18,747 nucleotides of DNA from positions 1 to 18,747 of the forward strand of contig JACCUE010000317.1 in the NCBI GenBank assembly GCA_013812005.1, given 5' to 3'. Positions 14,214 through 18,747 of this stretch are shown here, in pieces. Each line of letters opens with the position of its first letter. Position 1 is the stretch's first letter. Source of the stretch: Thermoleophilaceae bacterium (GTDB taxonomy: Bacteria; Actinomycetota; Thermoleophilia; Solirubrobacterales; Thermoleophilaceae). Below the pieces are notes generated by a model. The model worked only from the letters and a program-made list of their open reading frames with translations. It was not told where the DNA came from and made no database searches. The position numbers were made by a program, and so were the translations under genes.

Positions 14214-14582
14214 TCAGGGGGCCCTGTAGATGAAGCCGATGCCCTGCCCTTGCCCGTTCTTGAACCTGCCGCAGCCGTAGAGCTTGCCGGGGACGTCGCG
14301 CTTCTTGGTTGGCTTGCAGTCGAAGCCGAGGAAGCCGTAGCGCCTGCCGTTGGCCCTCCTGGCCACCCGGCGGCCGATCCTGCAGGTGGCCTTCACGGTG
14401 TTCACGAACTCGGCCCTGCCGCCATTGCGGGTCTTGACGGTGCCGCACTTGAGGCTGGCGCGTGCGTCGGGCGACGATGAGGCGCCCGGTTCAGCGCCGG
14501 CCAGCCCGGGCAGGCACAGGCCGAACACAGCGGCGGCCACGCAGAGGGCGGTGACGTGGCGGCGGGAACTCGAGGGCTGCAT
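14214..14582 (-). CDS. Small secreted four-cysteine protein, unknown function
   Basis: A 122-residue protein with a Sec-type signal peptide: basic SSSRRH, a hydrophobic core (VTALCVAAAVFGLCLPGLAG) and likely cleavage after AGA near residue 30. The mature part is basic and has four cysteines (46, 67, 89, 104), enough for two disulfides, with motifs GFLGFDCKPTKKRDVPGKLY and CGRFKNGQGQGIGFIY. I do not recognise the family. The ATG at 14582 follows a perfect AGGAGG at 5 bases, and a TTGACG/CATAGT promoter lies further upstream, so this is an independently transcribed gene between radA and disA. Confidence 0.85.
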   Translation of the reverse strand: MQPSSSRRHVTALCVAAAVFGLCLPGLAGAEPGASSSPDARASLKCGTVKTRNGGRAEFVNTVKATCRIGRRVARRANGRRYGFLGFDCKPTKKRDVPGKLYGCGRFKNGQGQGIGFIYRAP

Positions 14583-14609
14583 CGGATCCTCCTGATCGCA
14601 GGGGGGCGA

Positions 14610-14638
14610 ACTATGCGGGCGGGAAGGCTGCCCGTCAA
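14610..14638 (-). promoter_or_regulatory. Promoter of the small secreted protein gene
   Basis: Minus-strand TTGACG (14633-14638), a 17-base spacer, then CATAGT (14610-14615). The architecture matches the sigH promoter (TTGACA-17-CATACT). The predicted start is about 20-25 bases before the ATG at 14582, which leaves room for the AGGAGG site. Confidence 0.6.
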
Positions 14639-14674
14639 GGAGAAACCGTCCGACGCGGCCGGGTTGCGGTGCCT

Positions 14675-16039
14675 TCAGGCGGCCCGGCGGGCTGGGCCGG
14701 CCGCATCGCCGAGGGCGCTGCGCAACGCGGAACGCAGCGTGGGCAGTCGCTCGCCGGGGCAGAGGACGCCTCCCAGCCCGAACTTGCCTGCCTCGGCAAG
14801 CCGCCGGTCCGGGTGCGCAGCGTGGCGCAACTCGCCCGTGAGCCCCAGCTCCCCGAAGGCCGCGAGCGGCCGTGTTCCATCGCCGAGAGGGACTCCTCGC
14901 ACGGCTGAGGCGACGGCCAGCGCCACGGCCAGGTCGGCGCCGGGCTCGTCCACTCGAACGCCGCCTGCGAGGGACACGAACACATCGGCCGAGCCCACAC
15001 CGATTCCCGCATGGCGGGCGAGGACCGCGAGCACCAGCGCGAGCCGATTGCGGTCCACGCCGTTGGCCATCCGTCTGGGCGGCACGAGCTCGGTGGGGGC
15101 CACCAGCGCCTGCACCTCCACCAGGAGGGGCCGCGAGCCTTCCATCGCACAGAGCACCACGGAACCCGGGGCCCGGGTGGCCTCGGCGACGAACCGGGCC
15201 GAGGCGTCCTCGACCTCGACCAGCCCCTCGTCGCGCATCTCGAACACGCCGGCCTCGTTGGTCGATCCGAACCGGTTCTTGAGCGCGCGCAGTGTGCGAT
15301 AGGTGCGCTCGCGCTCGCCTTCGAAGCTCAGGACGCAGTCCACCAGGTGCTCCAGCACCCGCGGGCCGGCCAGCGCGCCCTCCTTGGTCACGTGGCCCAC
15401 GAGCACGACGGCGATGCCCCGCTCCTTGGCCACGCGCATCAGGCGTCCCGCCACCTCTCGCACCTGCCCGACCGAGCCGGGCGCACCGGTGAGCGACGCC
15501 GCATGGAGCACCTGGACGGAGTCCACCACGCACACGTCCGGCCGCTCGGACTCCACCGTGGCGAGCACCGTGTCGAGGTCGGTCTCCGCCACGATCGGCA
15601 CGGCCAGCGCCCCGGCCCCGAGGCGCTCGGCCCTCAGCCGCACCTGGGCGGCCGACTCCTCGCCCGACACGTAGAGCACTCGATGGCCGGCCGCCGCGAG
15701 GTTGCCGAGCGCGCTGGCCGTGATGGTGGACTTGCCGATGCCCGGGGAGCCGCCGAGAAGCACGAGCGACCCGGGCACGATGCCGCCGCCGAGGACCCGA
15801 TCGAGCTCACCGATGCCGGTGGACAGGCGCGGGACACGGGGCGCCTGCACCTGGCCGAGCACGACCGGCGTGAGGGGGCGGGGCCCGCGGCTGCCGGCCT
15901 TGCGGTGAGAGGCCGTGGCGGGCGGACGGGCCTCCTCGACGAGTGTGTCCCACTGCTCGCAACCCGGGCAGCGGCCATGCCACTTCACCGACTCGTGGGC
16001 GCAGGAAGAGCAGACGAAGAGGCTGGGCGAGCGGGCCAT
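14675..16039 (-). CDS. radA: DNA repair ATPase RadA/Sms
   Basis: A 454-residue RecA-like branch-migration ATPase/helicase used in recombinational repair. The N-terminal zinc finger has Cys10, 13, 24 and 27 (FVCSSCAHESVKWHGRCPGC). Walker A is GGSPGIGKST (96-105), Walker B is in PDVCVVDSVQVL, and the RadA-specific KNRFG motif is at 254-258. The C-terminal Lon-like domain is intact (GGVRVDEPGADLAVALAVAS, FGELGLTGELRHAAH). The ATG at 16039 is preceded by a TAGGTT box exactly 6 bases away, again a leaderless layout. It diverges from the small secreted protein gene at 16099. Confidence 0.97.
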   Translation of the reverse strand: MARSPSLFVCSSCAHESVKWHGRCPGCEQWDTLVEEARPPATASHRKAGSRGPRPLTPVVLGQVQAPRVPRLSTGIGELDRVLGGGIVPGSLVLLGGSPGIGKSTITASALGNLAAAGHRVLYVSGEESAAQVRLRAERLGAGALAVPIVAETDLDTVLATVESERPDVCVVDSVQVLHAASLTGAPGSVGQVREVAGRLMRVAKERGIAVVLVGHVTKEGALAGPRVLEHLVDCVLSFEGERERTYRTLRALKNRFGSTNEAGVFEMRDEGLVEVEDASARFVAEATRAPGSVVLCAMEGSRPLLVEVQALVAPTELVPPRRMANGVDRNRLALVLAVLARHAGIGVGSADVFVSLAGGVRVDEPGADLAVALAVASAVRGVPLGDGTRPLAAFGELGLTGELRHAAHPDRRLAEAGKFGLGGVLCPGERLPTLRSALRSALGDAAGPARRAA

Positions 16040-16045
16040 CCCATC

Positions 16046-16051
16046 AACCTA
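16046..16051 (-). promoter_or_regulatory. -10 box (TAGGTT) of radA
   Basis: Minus-strand TAGGTT fits TANNNT and ends 6 bases before the radA ATG (leaderless spacing). It lies back to back with the promoter of the divergent gene in a 59-base gap. Confidence 0.45.
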
Positions 16052-16061
16052 AGGGCGGCAG

Positions 16062-16090
16062 TGGACGTCTCTCGCCCCCCGACCTAGAGT
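16062..16090 (+). promoter_or_regulatory. Promoter of the small secreted protein gene at 16099
   Basis: TGGACG (16062-16067), a 17-base spacer, TAGAGT (16085-16090), then 8 bases to the ATG at 16099. The -35 box is one base from TTGACG seen at two other promoters in the window. Confidence 0.5.
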
Positions 16091-16098
16091 GGGCGGAC

Positions 16099-16461
16099 AT
16101 GCGCAGAGCGCTACTCGTCTCCGTCCTCGCGATCACGCTGGCCCTACCCGGCGCCGCGCAGGCCCGTTCCTCGTACTGCTCACCCTCCGGCGACTACTGC
16201 ACGAGCGCGACCGCGCGCGGCGGCGGAGCGCTGCTGCGGCTGGCCACCTTTTCCTTCCGCGGCCTTGTGCGCGTATGCGTGGAGCCGCCGAGCGGCGCCG
16301 GCACTTGCAAGCGCTTCCCCCTACGCAAGAGCAAGGAGGGCATCTTCGTCTCCTTCGTGCGCTGGGGCGTGCACTTCCCCGACCGGGGCGCCGGCACCTA
16401 CCGGGTGAGGTGGCAGAAGTTCGGGGGGACGCTGGGCCCACCCCTCACGTTCAAGCGCTAG
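16099..16461 (+). CDS. Small secreted four-cysteine protein, unknown function
   Basis: A 120-residue protein with a clear signal peptide (MRRALLVSVLAITLALPGAA, cleavage near AQA-RSS at 22-23). The mature region is basic and beta-rich in appearance, with cysteines at 27, 34, 60 and 70 (YCSPSGDYC, VRVCVEPPSGAGTCKRF) and a C-terminal block FVRWGVHFPDRGAGTYRVRW. No family assignment is made. The ATG at 16099 sits 8 bases after TAGAGT and begins exactly at the signal peptide; the frame is open further upstream only through the promoter region. It diverges from radA and is followed by the exonuclease/GIY-YIG gene. Confidence 0.82.
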   Translation: MRRALLVSVLAITLALPGAAQARSSYCSPSGDYCTSATARGGGALLRLATFSFRGLVRVCVEPPSGAGTCKRFPLRKSKEGIFVSFVRWGVHFPDRGAGTYRVRWQKFGGTLGPPLTFKR

Positions 16462-16520
16462 CTCGCGCTCGCGCAAGCTTTCGCCCGCGCCATCCGCCGC
16501 TCGCGCTTGCATGCCCGGCC

Positions 16521-18191
16521 GTGGATCTGCGCGACCTCCCCCTTGCGAGCACGGAGCTGCTGGCCGTGGACACGGAGACCAACGGCCGTGGCGGCGATCT
16601 CTGCGAGCTGACCGAGGTCGGCGCCGTGCTCGTGGGAGGCGGCGAGACCCACGACACCTGGGAGTCGCTCGTACGTGTGGAACGCCCCCTCTCGCGCGGC
16701 ATCGAGCGCTTCACGGGCATCACCCAGCAGATGGTCGACTCCGCGCCCACCCCGGCGGACGTGCTCGGTGAGCTGGCGCGGATGCTCGAGGGCCGGGTGA
16801 TGGTGGCCCACAACGCCGCCTTCGACCGCCGGGTGCTGCGCCAGGCCTTCGAGCGCGCGGGACTCCAGTGGCCGGCCCCTCCCGTGCTATGCACGGTGTC
16901 GCTCGCGCGGCGCTTCGCCCCGCTGGTGCGCCAGCGCCGCTTGGCGCTTCTGGCCGACGCCCTGGGCATCGAGGTGGAAGCCTCCCACCGCGCCCTGCCG
17001 GACGCGATCACCTGCGCGCGGGTGCTGTGCGCCCTGTTCAGACGACTGTGCGCGCACGCCCGGACCGTCGGCGAGGCCGTGGAGCTGCTCGGACCCCGCA
17101 GCCGCCTTCGGGCCAAGACCGAGGCGCAGCGCCGGCCACCGGCCGAGCGCCCGGACCTGTCCCGGCTGCCCGACGACCCCGGCGTGTACGTGTTCCGCGA
17201 CGACCGCGGCCGTCCGCTCTACGTGGGCAAGTCGGTGTCGCTGCGCACGAGGGCGCGGTCGCACTTCTGCGCGCCCGCCGGGTGGACGGAGCGGGCCGAG
17301 ATCGTGGACTACAGGCCCACCAACTCCGAGCTGGGGGCGCTCGTGCTCGAGAGCCGGCTGATCAAGCAGTGGCGCCCGCCGGGCAACACCGCTCTCAAGC
17401 GCACCGACCGCTGGGCCTACGTGCGCTGCCGGCTCGACATCGAATACCCGGTGCTCGAGGTCTCCAGCGAGCCCGCCGCCGGCCATGCGGTGAGCATCGG
17501 GCCGCTGCGCGGCAAGCGGTTGGCAGGCGAGCTGGCCGACCACCTCACATCCCTGTACCGCCTGCGCCACTGCGGCCGCAAGATGCGCCTCCGCGAGCAC
17601 CGCTCGGTCTACGGTCAGATGGGCCGCTGCTGCTCACCGTGCCTGGGCGACCTCGACCCGAACGCCTACCGCGGCCAGGTGGACGAGGCGCTCGCTCTCT
17701 TCGAGGCGCCCGACGACGCCGGCCGCGCCCTGCTGGCAGAGATCGACGGCCGCGTCGCCGCGGCTTCGGCCGACCGCCGCTACGAGCGTGCGGCAGCGCT
17801 GCTGCGGCGCCGAGAACGCCTGTCCGGTCTGCTCGACCGCCTGGGCGGGGTGCTCCGAGCGGTTCACGCCGACCCGCGGCTCGTGCTCGCTCGCCACCCC
17901 GTCAAAGAGCGTTACGACGTGCTGCTGGTGGCGGGTGGCCGGGTCTCCGACTGGGGTCCGCTGCCCGAAGACCTCGGGGAGCTGGCGGGGCGCAGTGCCG
18001 CCGTCCTGGCCGGGGTGCCCGCGGGTGCGGTGGCGGTGAGGCCCGACGAGGTGGACGAGGTGCGAATCGTGTCGGCCTGGGTCGCCGAGCACGAGCCACC
18101 CTGCCTCGCCCTGGCCAGAGCCGCTGACCAAGTCCAGCTCGAGCCCTGGCTCGCCGGCGCCCGGGCAAGCGCGACCGCGGTCGCGCGTTGA
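16521..18191 (+). CDS. DEDDh exonuclease fused to UvrC-like GIY-YIG nuclease
   Basis: A 556-residue two-nuclease fusion of the DnaQ-UvrC type (compare Mycobacterium Rv2191). The exonuclease domain (about 1-175) has all DEDDh residues: Asp17 and Glu19 (AVDTETNG), Asp102 (VAHNAAFDRRVL), His156 and Asp161 (HRALPDAI). The GIY-YIG domain has GVY (221-223), YVG (234-236), SLRTRARSHF and the metal-binding Glu277 (ALVLESRLIKQW). A UvrC-like region follows with MGRCCSPCLGDLDPNAYRGQ and a UVR-like coiled segment (RRYERAAALLRRRERLSGLL). The UvrC C-terminal endonuclease and helix-hairpin-helix parts are absent. It probably acts in DNA repair. GTG at 16521 starts just before the first exonuclease strand; the frame is open upstream, so the start is the least certain point. 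Confidence 0.92.
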   Translation: MDLRDLPLASTELLAVDTETNGRGGDLCELTEVGAVLVGGGETHDTWESLVRVERPLSRGIERFTGITQQMVDSAPTPADVLGELARMLEGRVMVAHNAAFDRRVLRQAFERAGLQWPAPPVLCTVSLARRFAPLVRQRRLALLADALGIEVEASHRALPDAITCARVLCALFRRLCAHARTVGEAVELLGPRSRLRAKTEAQRRPPAERPDLSRLPDDPGVYVFRDDRGRPLYVGKSVSLRTRARSHFCAPAGWTERAEIVDYRPTNSELGALVLESRLIKQWRPPGNTALKRTDRWAYVRCRLDIEYPVLEVSSEPAAGHAVSIGPLRGKRLAGELADHLTSLYRLRHCGRKMRLREHRSVYGQMGRCCSPCLGDLDPNAYRGQVDEALALFEAPDDAGRALLAEIDGRVAAASADRRYERAAALLRRRERLSGLLDRLGGVLRAVHADPRLVLARHPVKERYDVLLVAGGRVSDWGPLPEDLGELAGRSAAVLAGVPAGAVAVRPDEVDEVRIVSAWVAEHEPPCLALARAADQVQLEPWLAGARASATAVAR

Positions 18192-18275
18192 GCAGCGCTG
18201 CCATCGGCTCGGTTGTCTCAGGAGACGTCTGTCACGGCCACCAGGCCGGCGAGCCGCCCGTCCGCGGTGACCGAA
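18192..18275. other. Convergent gap with weak hairpins
   Basis: This gap between two convergent genes has only short inverted repeats (GTCT-CAGG-AGAC at 18214-18225; GGCC-ACCA-GGCC at 18237-18248) and no T-run. A minus-strand frame here reads VTADGRLAGLVAVTDVS before a stop, which resembles the end of a CBS domain and may be a gene remnant. Confidence 0.3.
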
Positions 18276-18497
18276 CTAATCCTGCTCGGCCACCGCCCGC
18301 TCGGCCGCATCGAAGCCGGCCTTGGAGTGGGTGCCGTCGCAGAAGGGCTTCGTGGTCGAGCCCCCGCAGCGGCACAGCGCAATCGGCTTGCCTTCCTCGC
18401 CCAGCTCATAGAGGCCGCCGTCGGCATCCACGACGGTCACCGGCCCGGTGACCTTGTAGGGCCCGTTCTCGTGCACCTTGATCTCAACGTCTGACAT
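18276..18497 (-). CDS. CDGSH iron-sulfur domain protein
   Basis: A 73-residue protein binding a 2Fe-2S cluster through three cysteines and one histidine: Cys42, Cys44, Cys53 and His57 in CRCGGSTTKPFCDGTHSKAG. The N-terminal strand part is VEIKVHENGPYKVTGPVTVV. Bacterial members are small soluble proteins of mostly unknown redox or cluster-transfer role. The ATG at 18497 has AAGGAAG close upstream. The gene follows an isochorismatase-family gene by 32 bases in the same direction, so the two are likely co-transcribed. It converges with the DnaQ-UvrC gene across an 84-base gap. Confidence 0.93.
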   Translation of the reverse strand: MSDVEIKVHENGPYKVTGPVTVVDADGGLYELGEEGKPIALCRCGGSTTKPFCDGTHSKAGFDAAERAVAEQD

Positions 18498-18529
18498 GGC
18501 TTCCTTTCGGTTGCTTCGGAGCAGGGACT

Positions 18530-18747
18530 CTACGGTGGGGCTTCACCCGTTCCGCCGAGCTCGCACTCCGCGCACGCCGTCAGCTCGGCGTCCATGTTGC
18601 GCTGCATCATCTCCAGCGCGGCGCCGGCCAGCCGCTCGTCGATGTGGGCCACGCCATCGCGCGGCACGGTGACCCGTAGCCGGCGGACGTACGCGTCGAG
18701 CGCGCTGTAGAGGATGCACTGCTCGGTGACCTGCCCCACGAGCACGA
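18530..18747 (-). CDS. Isochorismatase-family cysteine hydrolase, 5' part outside window
   Basis: The last 71 codons of a cysteine hydrolase; the frame is open at the window edge. The catalytic cysteine block is seen in VGQVTEQCILYSALDAYVRR, followed by the usual strand VTVPRDGVAHID and a final helix (AGAALEMMQRNMDAELTACA). The family converts amide, carbamate or vinyl-ether substrates (nicotinamidase, isochorismatase and others); the substrate-determining N-terminal half is not visible. The GTG at 18745 is an internal valine, not the start. Confidence 0.85.
   Translation of the reverse strand, partial: VLVGQVTEQCILYSALDAYVRRLRVTVPRDGVAHIDERLAGAALEMMQRNMDAELTACAECELGGTGEAPP

Noticed and set aside
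14214..15533. Long minus-strand frame that would extend the small secreted protein upstream into radA
   Set aside because: The signal peptide and a perfect AGGAGG place the start at 14582; the extension is an out-of-frame reading of radA.

Overview
This is a compact, very GC-rich bacterial chromosome segment with almost every base in genes and no mobile element, CRISPR array or phage gene. The gene content points to an actinobacterium (CarD, RskA-type anti-sigma factor, DnaQ-UvrC fusion, many likely leaderless starts). A Spo0H/SigH-like sigma factor beside rlmB suggests a deep lineage such as Thermoleophilia/Solirubrobacterales. That placement is inferred from content and order, not from a marker-gene search.

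Left part (1-2805): a pterin-4a-carbinolamine dehydratase (minus, cut by the window edge) diverges from a plus-strand run of cobalamin-binding-type protein, SRPBCC protein and family-4 glycosyltransferase. Next, on the minus strand (2802-6406), lies a regulatory block. In transcription order it is a truncated PlsC-like acyltransferase, an ECF sigma factor overlapping a small membrane protein, a second ECF sigma factor overlapping an RskA-like membrane anti-sigma factor, and a rhomboid protease. A plus-strand membrane protein of unknown function follows (6452-6970), then a minus-strand tRNA-Thr(UGU) and a 61-residue membrane protein with a sigma-B/F-like promoter.

Centre to right (7449-16039): a long minus-strand housekeeping cluster. 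In transcription order it is radA, a small secreted protein, disA, carD, ispD, a PHP-family phosphatase, ispF, cysS, rlmB and sigH. It combines DNA-damage and c-di-AMP functions (radA, disA), rRNA-promoter control (carD), isoprenoid precursor synthesis (ispD, ispF), translation (cysS, rlmB) and a sigma factor. The order resembles both the Mycobacterium carD-ispD-ispF-cysS-rlmB block and the Bacillus radA-disA-ispD-ispF-cysS-rlmB-sigH block. Many joints overlap by a few bases, implying translational coupling.

Right edge (16099-18747): a small secreted protein, a DEDDh exonuclease/GIY-YIG (UvrC-like) fusion, and, on the minus strand, a CDGSH iron-sulfur protein and the 3' part of an isochorismatase-family hydrolase.

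The most unusual observation is at carD-ispD. The conserved nucleotide-binding N-terminus of IspD lies in frame with carD directly after carD's TAG stop, and no ATG, GTG or TTG exists in any minus-strand frame of that stretch. Just upstream of carD, a perfect AGGAGG sits 6 bases before an in-frame ATT. No gene-free stretch longer than about 130 bases was found.
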